A DNA stretch of 64,000 nt, from assembly GCA_021107755.1 (NCBI GenBank), contig JAIOSF010000013.1:1-64000 (forward strand), given 5' to 3'. Position numbers and translations under genes: made by a program. Source of the stretch: Arcobacteraceae bacterium (lineage in GTDB: Bacteria > Campylobacterota > Campylobacteria > Campylobacterales > Arcobacteraceae). Below are positions 7,831-17,286 of the stretch, one piece after another; the first letter of the stretch is position 1; every line of letters starts with the position of its first letter. The notes under the pieces are model-generated. The model was not told the origin of the DNA. It was given only the letters and a program-made list of their open reading frames with translations, and did not search any database.

Positions 7831-8160
7831 TTATACAATAAACTGCATCAATCCCATATAAAATATAGTTCCAATAAAAATAGAAACTAAGTAATTATTA
7901 AATCGTATATGTAAAAAAGCTGTTAAAGCAATAGCAGTTATCTCTTTCATCCCATAAGGTGCTGTTGTAAAATCTACACTAGATAAAGTATAAAATATCA
8001 ATATAGTCATAATAATAGGTGGAAAGTTTTTTTCTATAAAAATAACCCAAGTGGGAGGTTCATGTTTAACAAAAAATAAAAATGGAAAAACTCTCGTTAA
8101 AAAGTTTGCAAGAGTCATTACAATTATAGCCATATAAAGCTCGTTAGTTGACATTTGCAA
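7831..8160 (-). CDS. azlD: AzlD-family branched-chain amino-acid exporter small subunit
   Basis: This 109-residue protein has four hydrophobic helices and the AzlD hallmark LTRVFPFLFF near residue 21. AzlD works with AzlC as a two-component exporter of branched-chain amino acids or analogues. Its start overlaps the azlC 3' end by 17 bp, so the two are translationally coupled. Family assignment rests on fold, size (100-110 aa is typical) and partner; the exported substrate is not shown by the sequence. Confidence 0.9.
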   Translation of the reverse strand: MQMSTNELYMAIIVMTLANFLTRVFPFLFFVKHEPPTWVIFIEKNFPPIIMTILIFYTLSSVDFTTAPYGMKEITAIALTAFLHIRFNNYLVSIFIGTIFYMGLMQFIV

Positions 8161-8833
8161 GCCTTTTTCTTAAAAGAAATATCCCTAAAAGTGAACATGA
8201 AATAGTAACTATAAGCATATTGTTTATAGGTACAGTTACAATAGCAATAATTGAAGTTATTGCACCTATTAAAAATGGAGTAAAATTTTTATTTGCTTTA
8301 TACTGTTCAATAGTAAGTACAACAAATAAAGCAGTTAAAGAAAACTCTAAACCATTTGTATTAAACTTTACCATAGAACCAAATAAAGCTCCTAAAACTG
8401 TACCACTTATCCAATAACTTTGATTAAGTGCTGTAAGGTAAAAGTAATACCATTTTTTGTTTAATTGATCATCTTCTTTTATAGTTGTTAAAAGTGCATA
8501 GGTTTCATCTGTAAGTCCAAAGATAAGATATGGTTTGAGCTTTCCACTTTTTTTAAATTTTTTAAGTACAGAAAGACCATAAAAAGATTGTCGCATATTT
8601 ACAAAAATAGTCGTAATAAATATGTCAAATAAACCTAATTTTGCACCAAAAAAACCTATTGCTAAAAACTGTAAAGCTCCAGCATAAATAAATATAGACA
8701 TAATTAAAGCTAAATACCAAGGATATTCTAAACTTGTTATCAAAAGACCAAAAGCAAAGCCAAGTACTCCATATCCCATCATCACTGGGATAGAAGTGCT
8801 AAATGCTGTTTTAAATTCTCTTTTATAATACAT
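8144..8833 (-). CDS. azlC: AzlC-family branched-chain amino-acid exporter large subunit
   Basis: This 229-residue inner-membrane protein carries AzlC motifs: VMMGYGVLGFAFGLL in helix 1, FIYAGALQFLAIG in helix 2 and NMRQSFYGLS between helices. The middle contains the conserved LTDETYALLTT. The family exports leucine/isoleucine/valine or toxic analogues together with AzlD. It overlaps lysE by one base and azlD by 17, so the exporter genes form a tight block downstream of the amino-acid importer operon. Confidence 0.92.
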   Translation of the reverse strand: MYYKREFKTAFSTSIPVMMGYGVLGFAFGLLITSLEYPWYLALIMSIFIYAGALQFLAIGFFGAKLGLFDIFITTIFVNMRQSFYGLSVLKKFKKSGKLKPYLIFGLTDETYALLTTIKEDDQLNKKWYYFYLTALNQSYWISGTVLGALFGSMVKFNTNGLEFSLTALFVVLTIEQYKANKNFTPFLIGAITSIIAIVTVPINNMLIVTISCSLLGIFLLRKRLANVN

Positions 8834-9447
8834 TAATTTTTAAGTATTAATAATCCGCCAGCACTCATCATCACAATACCTGACGCTTTATTTAATTTTT
8901 CAATAGAACTTTTATCTTTAAATAATTTTCTTGATTTATCAGCTAGATATACATAACTAAGAATTACAATAGTTAAGGTTGAAGCTACTATTATTACAGC
9001 TATGAGTACATCTAGATTTGTTAAGTTTGATAGATTCATAAATGCAGGTAAAAATCCAAGATAAAATACTATCACTTTTGGGTTTCCAAGAGTTATAAAA
9101 AGTCCACTGAAAAAATTTTCTTTCCTAGATATTTCATTGATAGCTTTTATATTTTGTTCTTTTACTTTAGTTGACCATATTTTATATCCAAGATAAATAA
9201 GATATATTCCACCAATATATTTAATAACAACAAAAAACTCACCAAGTACTTGTGCAACAGCACTCAGACCATAAATAGCCAAAAGTAAATAGATAAGATC
9301 CCCTAAAATAAGCCCAAGTACCATAACACTTGCATGACTAAATCCACTAGCTAATGCTCTTGAAACAACTGCAAAAAGACCAGGACCAGGGGAAGCCGCG
9401 AGTAAAAACATAGCACCAATAAGTGCTATCGAACTATATATATCCAC
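8833..9447 (-). CDS. LysE/RhtB-family amino-acid exporter
   Basis: This 204-residue protein has six hydrophobic segments and the LysE/RhtB N-terminal signature LAASPGPGLFAVVSRALASG with a following GLILGDLIYLLLAIYG helix. A second family motif, GNPKVIVFYLGFLP, is around residue 120. Members export lysine, threonine, homoserine lactone or related compounds. It lies between the DUF389 gene (18-base gap) and azlC (1-base overlap), adding a second exporter next to the AapJQMP importer. Confidence 0.9.
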   Translation of the reverse strand: MDIYSSIALIGAMFLLAASPGPGLFAVVSRALASGFSHASVMVLGLILGDLIYLLLAIYGLSAVAQVLGEFFVVIKYIGGIYLIYLGYKIWSTKVKEQNIKAINEISRKENFFSGLFITLGNPKVIVFYLGFLPAFMNLSNLTNLDVLIAVIIVASTLTIVILSYVYLADKSRKLFKDKSSIEKLNKASGIVMMSAGGLLILKN

Positions 9448-9465
9448 AGTTATTTCCTTTTAAAT

Positions 9466-11373
9466 TTATTTGATAACTATTTTAGGAGTGATTTGTAAAA
9501 TTACATTTTTTTTCATCTTTTTCTCTAATTGTTCTTTCAACATATTATATTCAAAGTCACTAAGATGAGATGTTGATATAATATCCAGATCAATTGTAAC
9601 ATATTTTGCTGTTGAATTTATATTGTGTAGTTTTATTTCAATGTTTTTATTATTGATTGTAAGTTTTTGTAAGTTTTTTATTTTTTCGTAGTCATTACTT
9701 TGTAATATCAATGAATAAAATGAAAAAATCAATGGAATAGATACAATTACTAACATAATCATTGAATATACAAGGCTTTTCCTAGCTCTATGTATAGGTG
9801 CAAATCCTAAAATAATAAAGGTTATTGAAGCAGCAATAATCATCCCAATAAAGTTTGTAAGAAATAATAAAAAAGAACCATATATTATATCTACATTACC
9901 CCACCCTATTCCTATACCAGTTACAGCTAATGGTGGCACTAAAGCAACAGCAATAGCAACTCCAGCCAAAGATTTAGCAACCTCTTCTTTTGACATAGCA
10001 TAAGCTCCAGCAATTCCAGAAAAAATTGCTACAAAGAGATCTAAAAGATTTGGATTTATTCTTGAACTCATTTGTGTAGTTATAATATCCAAAGGCAAAA
10101 ATAGTGTTAAAATAGCAGAAAAAAACAAAGCACTTATTATACCAAGTAGTAAACTTACAGTACTATTTTTGATAATATTTTTATCACTTCTTACTGCACC
10201 CATTGAAAGAGAGATAATAGGTGTCATTAATGGAGCTAAAATCATAGCACCAATAACAGAAGGGGTAGAATCTTGGAAAATACCTACTGTTGCTAAGAGT
10301 GTACTTAAAATCATAAGTGTAATAAATACAGAAGAGACTTTTGAACTTTCCCTTAATGAACTAAGAGCATCTTTCATATCCTCATCACTTGCTTTTCTAA
10401 AAAAAGGGACTTTCCCTTTTATTAAAAGCTCGTTTATTTCCCCTTTTGGTAAGTGATTTATATTTATTTGTTCTTTCTCTTCTATCTCATTTTTTTCATC
10501 TATTGCATTTTGAAATTTTCTACCATAACTTATCTGAAGATTACTCTGAAAAACTTCAATACTTATATCTTCTGCACTAAGAAGCGTATCATCAATAGAA
10601 AAATCAAAAGGTTGATTACTAGATATTTTGAGTTTTTGTGTACTAATAAATCCTATATCTTTTGGCAGTTTTCCTAATGAAAATTTATGATATAAAAATA
10701 CAACAATAAGATAATAAATATACGACACTAAACTAAATGGGGCTATTATAAAAGCATTGAGTCTTCCATCATGAAAAGAGGAGTTACCAACTGTTTTTAA
10801 GGTATTGAAAATAGTATAATCTTCTAAAACTAAAATACCACTAGCAACAGTTTGTTTTGTATTTTCTTTTGCTGTTGTTACTGTTATAGATTGGTATTTT
10901 AGATTTTTTAGATTTATAAAAAAATCTTTTATATTTTCATAAAAAGATGTTTTAAAGATATTTTTTTGTAAATTTTGCACATTTCCAATAGAGAGTTTTT
11001 TGAATACTACTTCACCATTACATAGTAGTATTTGATCATTTACTCTTAATTTGTCATTAAAGCTATCTTCAATAGCTTCATAAATATCTTTTGATATCCC
11101 ATATCTTAGTATAGAATCTGTTGATTTATCATTTGGTAAAATTGCTAAATCAATAGTGAGCTCTAGATGTTCTTTTATAAATTGTTTGATGGAGCTATCA
11201 TCAAGATACAAAAAATAGATACTTTTTTCATTATATTCAATCTCTTCACTATCTATAGATAATAATAGAGTTTCTTTTTTATAATGGTCAATAAAAAACT
11301 GTTTTAGATCTATGAGCTTTTTATCTTCTATATCTTTTGTGAGAATATATATTTTTTTATATTTATTATTCAT
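9466..11373 (-). CDS. DUF389 (TIGR00341-type) membrane protein
   Basis: This 635-residue protein has a soluble N-terminal part of about 330 residues, including a region resembling the diacylglycerol-kinase-like NAD-kinase fold near 120-260, then a membrane domain of about six helices (345-555). The membrane domain holds the DUF389 motifs GAMILAPLMTPIISLSMG and VAIAVALVPPLAVTGIGI. A C-terminal soluble tail of about 80 residues follows. The family is widespread but without established function. It overlaps the TRIC-like gene by one base and is followed by lysE, suggesting co-transcription. Confidence 0.85.
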   Translation of the reverse strand: MNNKYKKIYILTKDIEDKKLIDLKQFFIDHYKKETLLLSIDSEEIEYNEKSIYFLYLDDSSIKQFIKEHLELTIDLAILPNDKSTDSILRYGISKDIYEAIEDSFNDKLRVNDQILLCNGEVVFKKLSIGNVQNLQKNIFKTSFYENIKDFFINLKNLKYQSITVTTAKENTKQTVASGILVLEDYTIFNTLKTVGNSSFHDGRLNAFIIAPFSLVSYIYYLIVVFLYHKFSLGKLPKDIGFISTQKLKISSNQPFDFSIDDTLLSAEDISIEVFQSNLQISYGRKFQNAIDEKNEIEEKEQININHLPKGEINELLIKGKVPFFRKASDEDMKDALSSLRESSKVSSVFITLMILSTLLATVGIFQDSTPSVIGAMILAPLMTPIISLSMGAVRSDKNIIKNSTVSLLLGIISALFFSAILTLFLPLDIITTQMSSRINPNLLDLFVAIFSGIAGAYAMSKEEVAKSLAGVAIAVALVPPLAVTGIGIGWGNVDIIYGSFLLFLTNFIGMIIAASITFIILGFAPIHRARKSLVYSMIMLVIVSIPLIFSFYSLILQSNDYEKIKNLQKLTINNKNIEIKLHNINSTAKYVTIDLDIISTSHLSDFEYNMLKEQLEKKMKKNVILQITPKIVIK

Positions 11374-11990
11374 TATTCTTTCTTGTTGTAAATATTAGGA
11401 AGTTCCCAGTTGTTATAAAAAGCGATAAGTCTTAAAATAACACCAAATGCAAATAATATAGAGATATATAAGAATTCTAAAACATCAAAAAAATGGAGTA
11501 TATAAATTATGATACCAATTACGATAGAAACCATTGCATAAAACCCACCCTTTAGTATATATGGTACTTCATTGATAAGTATATCTCGTAAAATTCCTCC
11601 CCCAACAGCTGTTATAACTGATAGTATTATAACCCCTGAGATCTCATAACCACTATTTATAGCTATTAATCCCCCAGAAATTGAAAATGAACTTAAGCCT
11701 AAGCTATCTGCAAATATAAATATAGGCTTTCTATCATATTCTTGTTTTTTGTGAAATTGGAGTAATATTAGTGTATTTACAATAACAAAAACAAGTAACA
11801 TAGGATAAATAGTACTTAAAGAGATAGGATCAATTCCCACAATAGTATCTCTCATAATCCCACCACCCAGTGCTGTTAAAAAAGATACTATAAAAACGCC
11901 AAGTAAATCTAAGTTATGTCTTACAGCAATATAAAATCCACTTAATGTAAACGCAGCGATACCTATATATTCAGCAAATTCTAATATCAT
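11373..11990 (-). CDS. TRIC/UPF0126-family cation channel-like membrane protein
   Basis: This 205-residue membrane protein is built of two three-helix repeats. Each repeat contains the glycine-rich signature: TALGGGIMRDT (about 39-49) and TAVGGGILRDI (about 123-133), both also preceded by a GxxLGxSxxxxSG-type helix. Bacterial members related to animal TRIC channels form trimeric K+-permeable pores. It starts 15 bases after the aapP stop and overlaps the DUF389 gene, so it bridges the importer genes and the downstream exporter genes. Confidence 0.88.
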   Translation of the reverse strand: MILEFAEYIGIAAFTLSGFYIAVRHNLDLLGVFIVSFLTALGGGIMRDTIVGIDPISLSTIYPMLLVFVIVNTLILLQFHKKQEYDRKPIFIFADSLGLSSFSISGGLIAINSGYEISGVIILSVITAVGGGILRDILINEVPYILKGGFYAMVSIVIGIIIYILHFFDVLEFLYISILFAFGVILRLIAFYNNWELPNIYNKKE

Positions 11991-12005
11991 TAGTTTTGTA
12001 CGATA

Positions 12006-12749
12006 CTAGTGTGAAAGAATTTGTTTTAGGAAAAGTTTGAGTCTATCACTTTGAGGATTATTAAAAAACTCCTCAGGGGTATTTTCCTCTATAATTTGCC
12101 CTGCATCCATAAAGATAACTCTATCTGCAACTTTTTTGGCAAAACCCATCTCATGAGTTACACAAATCATAGTTTTATCTTCATTTGCTAATTCCATCAT
12201 AACATCAAGAACTTCACTAATCATCTCAGGGTCTAGTGCTGATGTTGGCTCATCAAAAAGCATAATTTTTGGATTTGCACATAAAGCTCTAGCTATTGCG
12301 ACACGCTGTTTTTGTCCACCACTTAACTGGTTTGGATATTTATCTGCTTGATCTGCTATATTTACCCTTTCAAGATATTGCATTGCCATTGCAATTGCAT
12401 CTTTCTTTGGCATATGGTGTACATGCATTGGTGCTAAGATAAGATTACTTAAGATACTTAAATGTGGAAAAAGTTCAAAGTGTTGAAATACCATAGCAAC
12501 TTCACTTCTAACTTGTTTTATCTTTTTTACATCTTCTGTTAATGTAGTCCCATTTACTATAAGTTCACCTTCTTGAAATTGTTCTAAATAGTTCATGCAT
12601 CGAGTTATTGTTGATTTTCCACTACCACTTGGACCACAAATAACAACGATTTCACCTTTTTTAATTTTAAGATTAATATCTTTTAAAACATGGAAGTCTC
12701 CATACCATTTATTTAAATTATTTACTTCTATAATATTTTCTTCACTCAT
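12006..12749 (-). CDS. aapP: polar amino-acid ABC transporter ATPase
   Basis: This 247-residue ABC ATPase of the GlnQ/AapP subfamily has Walker [10 protein letters not shown] (39-47), signature [15 protein letters not shown], Walker B IMLFDEP, D-loop SALDPEM and switch histidine in VTHEMGF. It powers import of amino acids with the two permeases encoded immediately upstream. AAAGGA lies before the ATG. The gene order J-Q-M-P matches the general L-amino-acid permease of Rhizobium, which sets the name; GlnQ-type substrate specificity cannot be excluded. Confidence 0.93.
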   Translation of the reverse strand: MSEENIIEVNNLNKWYGDFHVLKDINLKIKKGEIVVICGPSGSGKSTITRCMNYLEQFQEGELIVNGTTLTEDVKKIKQVRSEVAMVFQHFELFPHLSILSNLILAPMHVHHMPKKDAIAMAMQYLERVNIADQADKYPNQLSGGQKQRVAIARALCANPKIMLFDEPTSALDPEMISEVLDVMMELANEDKTMICVTHEMGFAKKVADRVIFMDAGQIIEENTPEEFFNNPQSDRLKLFLKQILSH

Positions 12750-12776
12750 CTATAATTCCTTTAATATTTACCATTT

Positions 12777-13865
12777 TTAACGATTATTTGTATTAAACCT
12801 ATCTTCTAAAATCATACTATATTTAGACATTGCATAACATATTATCCAATATACAAATGTAACAAAAACATAACCTTCTGTTTCCATCCCTAACCAATTT
12901 GAATCATTCGCTGTTAAATGTACCATAGAAAGTATATCAAATAATCCAATAATCATTACAAGTGATGTATCTTTAAATAACTCAATTGAGATACCAACAA
13001 GGTTTGGTAATGCTACTTTTAAAGCTTGTGGAAGTATTACAAATATCATCTTTTGCCAATACCCAAGACCTAATGAGTCAGCAGCTTCATATTGCCCTTT
13101 TGGTATTGATTGAAGCCCTCCTCTAACAGCTTCCGCTATAAAAGCTGATTCTATCATAATTATAACAATTAAAGCTCTTAAAAGTTTATCAACTTCAACA
13201 CCATCTACAAAAAATAGTGGTAATAAAACAGAACCCATAAAAAGCATAGTGATAATAGGAACACCTCTAATAAACTCAATATATAGGACACTTAAATTTT
13301 TAATAATTGGTAACTCTGATTGTCTCCCTAAAGCGAGAACTGTTCCCAAAGGAAGAGACAATACAATACCAACAGAAGCAATAATTAAAGTAAGTAAAAG
13401 TCCACCCCATTTATCTGTAGAGATATCTGTAAATCCAAAATATCCACCTTTGATTAATACAAAAGCGATAAGAGGATAAATCAAAAATATAAAAGCTTGT
13501 TGTCTAAATGTACGAGCAACAAATTTAAATAATATTACTGTTACAAAAAACAATCCAAATACAATATTTACTCTATATATCTCTTCTTCTGGATAAAATC
13601 CATAGATAAACATATCCATTTTTTCTTTTACATATATCCAGTTTGCACCCGTACCTGTTGCATCTGCTTTGGTTGTACCTACAAATGAAGCATCAAAAAG
13701 TGCCCAATCTAAAAATGGTGGTATTATCCAAAATAAAAATAAAAATATAACTATAGTTTGAATTATATCTGCAGGTGTTGCAAATAGATTCTCTTTCATC
13801 CAATGAAATGGTCCTCTTAAGTTTGAAGGAGCTGGTCGTGCTGATTGTATCTCGTAAGTTGCCAT
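12777..13865 (-). CDS. aapM: general L-amino-acid ABC permease AapM
   Basis: This 362-residue permease has an N-terminal cytoplasmic stretch, early helices and a periplasmic loop, then a C-terminal five-helix HisM-type permease domain. The EAA coupling loop reads ESAFIAEAVRGGLQSIPKGQYEAADSLG. The extended N-terminal half distinguishes AapM from the short HisM/GlnP permeases. It overlaps aapQ by one base and precedes aapP by 27 bases. It forms a heterodimer with AapQ in the inner membrane. Confidence 0.92.
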   Translation of the reverse strand: MATYEIQSARPAPSNLRGPFHWMKENLFATPADIIQTIVIFLFLFWIIPPFLDWALFDASFVGTTKADATGTGANWIYVKEKMDMFIYGFYPEEEIYRVNIVFGLFFVTVILFKFVARTFRQQAFIFLIYPLIAFVLIKGGYFGFTDISTDKWGGLLLTLIIASVGIVLSLPLGTVLALGRQSELPIIKNLSVLYIEFIRGVPIITMLFMGSVLLPLFFVDGVEVDKLLRALIVIIMIESAFIAEAVRGGLQSIPKGQYEAADSLGLGYWQKMIFVILPQALKVALPNLVGISIELFKDTSLVMIIGLFDILSMVHLTANDSNWLGMETEGYVFVTFVYWIICYAMSKYSMILEDRFNTNNR

Positions 13866-15019
13866 TATCTCTCCTTGATTTCTAGTTTTTTGTTAACTAT
13901 GTTTAAAAGTAAAGAAACAAACAAACTAATAGTTAAGTATACAGCCATAGTCACTGCAATAATCTCTATAGCTTGTCCAGTTTGATTTAAAACTGTACCA
14001 CTAAAAACTGTTACAATCTCTGGGTATCCAATAGCTGTAGCTAAACTTGAATTTTTGATTAAATTTAAATATTGCCCTAAAACAGGAGGTATAGATATTC
14101 GTATAGCTTGAGGAAGAACTACTAACTTTAAAGCTTGATATCCATTAAGACCCAGTGAGGCTGCAGCCTCTTTTTGCCCTTTTGTTACAGCTTCTATACC
14201 ACTTCTTATAGCTTCTGCTATAAGTGATGCTGTATAAATACTCAATGCAAATGCCAATGCTAAAAATTCAGGACTAAAACGCATCCCACCACCAAAGTTA
14301 AATCCTTGTAATGCTGGATTATCAATAATAACTGGAGTATCAACAATATTAAACACCACTAAAGGAAAACCTATAAGTATCATAATCATCCAAGGCCAAA
14401 GGATGGTTTCTTTTCCAGTTTCTTCAAACTTTTTATTTGCCCATTTAACAAGAAATACTGCAATAATTATTGCTAAAACTATAGCTACAATAACTACATT
14501 AAAGCTATCTTGTAAAAGTGGCTTTGGAATATATAAACCTCGATTATTGAGAAAAGTAGTAGTAGTAAATACTAAACTTTCTCTTGGACTTGGAAGTGTT
14601 GCTAGAACAACATTGTACCAGAATAAAATTTGTAGTAATAATGGTATATTTCTAAAAAATTCAATATATGCTAAAGCTAATTTAGAAACAATGTAGTTTT
14701 TTGAAAGTCTAGCAATACCGACTAAAAGACCAATAATTGAAGCAAATAAGATACCAACACCTGATACTATCAGAGTGTTTAAAAGACCAACCAGAAATGC
14801 ATCAAAATAAGTTGATTTTGTATCATTATAAGCAATAGGTGTTTCAGAAATTCCAAAACCTGCAACATGACCAAAAAAGTCAAATCCCGTTGTAATTCCT
14901 CTATGATCAATATTGTAGAGTAAGTTTGTGATGATATACCACAAAAAGAGTACAAGAAGTACCACTATTATAAATTGTGAAAATATATCTCTAAAGAGTT
15001 TATTATTTAAAATTGCCAC
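13865..15019 (-). CDS. aapQ: general L-amino-acid ABC permease AapQ
   Basis: This 384-residue permease shows the long AapQ form, with an extra loop region between the first helices and the C-terminal permease core. The coupling loop is TASLIAEAIRSGIEAVTKGQKEAAASLG, followed by PQAIRISIPPVLGQYLNLIKNSSLA. A large insertion (about 170-240) with two added hydrophobic helices is typical of AapQ and BztB. The start is 136 bases after aapJ, across a hairpin that should reduce its expression relative to the binding protein. Confidence 0.92.
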   Translation of the reverse strand: MAILNNKLFRDIFSQFIIVVLLVLFLWYIITNLLYNIDHRGITTGFDFFGHVAGFGISETPIAYNDTKSTYFDAFLVGLLNTLIVSGVGILFASIIGLLVGIARLSKNYIVSKLALAYIEFFRNIPLLLQILFWYNVVLATLPSPRESLVFTTTTFLNNRGLYIPKPLLQDSFNVVIVAIVLAIIIAVFLVKWANKKFEETGKETILWPWMIMILIGFPLVVFNIVDTPVIIDNPALQGFNFGGGMRFSPEFLALAFALSIYTASLIAEAIRSGIEAVTKGQKEAAASLGLNGYQALKLVVLPQAIRISIPPVLGQYLNLIKNSSLATAIGYPEIVTVFSGTVLNQTGQAIEIIAVTMAVYLTISLFVSLLLNIVNKKLEIKER

Positions 15020-15111
15020 ACTATTCCTTTTTTAATATTTGAAACTTATTATGATATATAAATCAACAAAAAAAACTATTTACCATAACTTTTATTCTTG
15101 ATTTATAAATA

Positions 15112-15145
15112 AAAAAATAAAACTTAAGAAAAATTCTTAAGTTTT
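15112..15145 (-). terminator. hairpin between aapJ and aapQ
   Basis: A 12-bp perfect stem (15119-15130 with 15134-15145, loop AAA) is followed on the minus strand by a T-rich stretch. It follows aapJ and precedes aapQ, a common arrangement that lets a binding protein be made in excess of its permease through partial termination or 3'-end protection. Confidence 0.75.
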
Positions 15146-15155
15146 ATAAAGATAA

Positions 15156-16175
15156 TTATCTAAATGGAGGTGAGTATTGTAGTCCACCTTTAGTTGTCCA
15201 AAGATTATTAAGACCTCTACTGATTTTTAGTGGTGATTTTTGACCAACATTTCTTTCAAATGATTCACCATAGTTTCCTACTTGTTTTACAATATTATAT
15301 GCCCAGTTAGATGAAAGTTTTAAATCCTCACCGATTTTACCAGATACTCCAAGTATTCTTTTAACTTCAGGATTTTTTGAAGTTTTCATCATATTATCAA
15401 CATTATCAGATGTAATACCATATTCTTCTGCTGATTTCATAGCATTTAATGACCATTTTACAATATTAAACCATACATCATCACCTTGTCTTACAAGTGG
15501 ACCTAATGGTTCTTTTGAGATAATTTGCGGTAGTACTTTAAAATCATTTGGATTTTTGAATTTTGTTCTTAAAGCATATAGTTGTGAAGCATCAGAAGTG
15601 ATAAGATCACATCTTCCAGATTCAAAACCTTTTGATACTTGATCTGTTGTATCATAAGTGATTGGGTTGTATTTCATCCCATTAGTATTGAAGTAATCAG
15701 CAAGATTTAATTCTGTTGTTGTACCTGCTTGAATACAAACAGAAGCACCATCTAGTTGTTTTGCAGTTCTTACACCTAGTTTTTTAGATACTAAAAAACC
15801 TTGTCCATCATAGTATGTTACTCCAGCAAAGTTAAGACCTAAAGATGAATCTCTTGAAGCAGTCCAAGTTGTATTTCTAGATAAGATATCGATCTCACCA
15901 CTTTGAAGTGCTGTAAATCTCTCTTTTGCAGTTAATGGAACAAATTTTACTTTTGTTGCATCACCTAAAACAGCAGCAGCAACTGATCTACATACATCAA
16001 CATCGAGACCTTTCCACTTTTTGTCACTACCAACTTCTGAAAATCCAGGTAAACCAGTATTTACACCACATTTTAATACATCAGCTTTTTTAACATTTTC
16101 TAATGTTCCAGCTGTTGCTGTAATACCACAAAGTGTAATTGCAGCAAGAGATACTCTCAATAATTTATTTCTCAT
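15156..16175 (-). CDS. aapJ: periplasmic L-amino-acid-binding protein AapJ
   Basis: This 339-residue solute-binding protein starts with a signal peptide (MRNKLLRVSLAAITLCGITA, cleavage near residue 21-23). It then has the SBP_bac_3 fold, with WKGLDVDVCRSVAAAVLGD and the arginine-bearing FTALQSGEIDILSRNTTWTASRD loop that binds the amino-acid carboxylate in AapJ/BztA. The C terminus (KSPLKISRGLNNLWTTKGG) is the long AapJ-type tail. It is promoter-proximal in the aap operon with a TAGGAG ribosome site. It delivers amino acids to AapQM. Confidence 0.94.
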   Translation of the reverse strand: MRNKLLRVSLAAITLCGITATAGTLENVKKADVLKCGVNTGLPGFSEVGSDKKWKGLDVDVCRSVAAAVLGDATKVKFVPLTAKERFTALQSGEIDILSRNTTWTASRDSSLGLNFAGVTYYDGQGFLVSKKLGVRTAKQLDGASVCIQAGTTTELNLADYFNTNGMKYNPITYDTTDQVSKGFESGRCDLITSDASQLYALRTKFKNPNDFKVLPQIISKEPLGPLVRQGDDVWFNIVKWSLNAMKSAEEYGITSDNVDNMMKTSKNPEVKRILGVSGKIGEDLKLSSNWAYNIVKQVGNYGESFERNVGQKSPLKISRGLNNLWTTKGGLQYSPPFR

Positions 16176-16347
16176 TTTAACTCCTAAATTTTAAAATTAT
16201 AAACACTTTTATTCTATATGAAATTATTAAAACTTCAATAATTTAATTGTATGTATTTTAAACAGTTGATAAATTTATCCCTATATGTAACAAAATGTAA
16301 CAAAAAAGTTATGTCAAAGTTATGTATTATTAAGCTTTGCTTAAATT

Positions 16348-17181
16348 TTATCTATTTTGATTTTCCCAAAATACAATTTTTTTATCCTCTAGAAGAATAT
16401 GTTCTATTATATCTCTATCTATTATTTTGGCTAACTCTCTTTCAAAAAGAGCATCTTCCATATCATTAATTCTCTCTAATAGTGTATTACATTCATTTAT
16501 AATCTCATTGTGTAAGTCAAGGTGCTCTTCATATTGAGGATAATCAATATCTCTCATATAAGCCTCTTCCTCTTTGAAGTGTATTTTTAGAAAATCATAC
16601 AGTCGTTTAAGTACCTTTTTTATTTTTGCCTCTTTTTGATCCTCTTCAACTTCTTCAAAAGCATCATTGAGAATTTCAAACATCTCTTTATGTTCTGTAT
16701 CAATCTGTTCATTACCTGTTTCATAAGACTTAAGCCAGTAGGTTGATTTTCTCAGTCTTTTTAAAGATAGATTCCATATCTCGATGCGTTTATCCTCTTT
16801 AACAATATGTCGAATAAAATAATCCTCTATAAAGTCATAAAGTTGTTTTTCTATCTCATCAATGGTAAGATCATTGAGTGTTTGGATAAACTGGTGCAAA
16901 TTATCTAAAAGAGTTTTATGGATAGTTTTATGTCTTGGTAAATCAGGATACTCTATTTCTGACATAAACTTTTCTTCATTTTTAAAATGTGTTCCTATAT
17001 ATTCATAGAGAGACCAGATGATTGATTTTAGTTTTTCTACATCTTCAGTATTATTCTTTTTAGCATTGAGTGCTTTTTTAGCTATTTCAAAAAGCTTTAT
17101 ATGTTCATTGTCAATTCTATAGTTTCCTATACTAAATTCAGATTTCCAGATAAGTTTATTTTGGTCAATCTTTTTTTTCAT
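16348..17181 (-). CDS. two-domain bacteriohemerythrin
   Basis: This 277-residue soluble protein is a tandem of two hemerythrin four-helix bundles. Domain 1 (about 10-130) reads SEFSIGNYRIDNEHIKLF, HFKNEEKFM, H-K-T-I-H and HIVKEDKRI. Domain 2 (about 148-272) reads ETGNEQIDTEHKEMF, HFKEEEAYM, LHNEI and HILLEDKKI. The His/Glu/Asp set for a di-iron site is present in both. Such proteins bind O2 or protect iron and are numerous in Campylobacterota. It is monocistronic, divergent from the methyltransferase gene. Confidence 0.9.
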   Translation of the reverse strand: MKKKIDQNKLIWKSEFSIGNYRIDNEHIKLFEIAKKALNAKKNNTEDVEKLKSIIWSLYEYIGTHFKNEEKFMSEIEYPDLPRHKTIHKTLLDNLHQFIQTLNDLTIDEIEKQLYDFIEDYFIRHIVKEDKRIEIWNLSLKRLRKSTYWLKSYETGNEQIDTEHKEMFEILNDAFEEVEEDQKEAKIKKVLKRLYDFLKIHFKEEEAYMRDIDYPQYEEHLDLHNEIINECNTLLERINDMEDALFERELAKIIDRDIIEHILLEDKKIVFWENQNR

Positions 17182-17286
17182 GTAATACCTTTGATATAAT
17201 CTTTTTTATTATTGTGATTTTACTACACTAAACTTAATATAACTACAGCTATAATTATATAAAATCATCCATCTAAAGAGTAATAA

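Noticed and set aside
10169-10677. Plus-strand frames of 95 and 74 codons inside the DUF389 gene
   Set aside because: They are antisense to a well-supported membrane-protein gene and lack ribosome sites.
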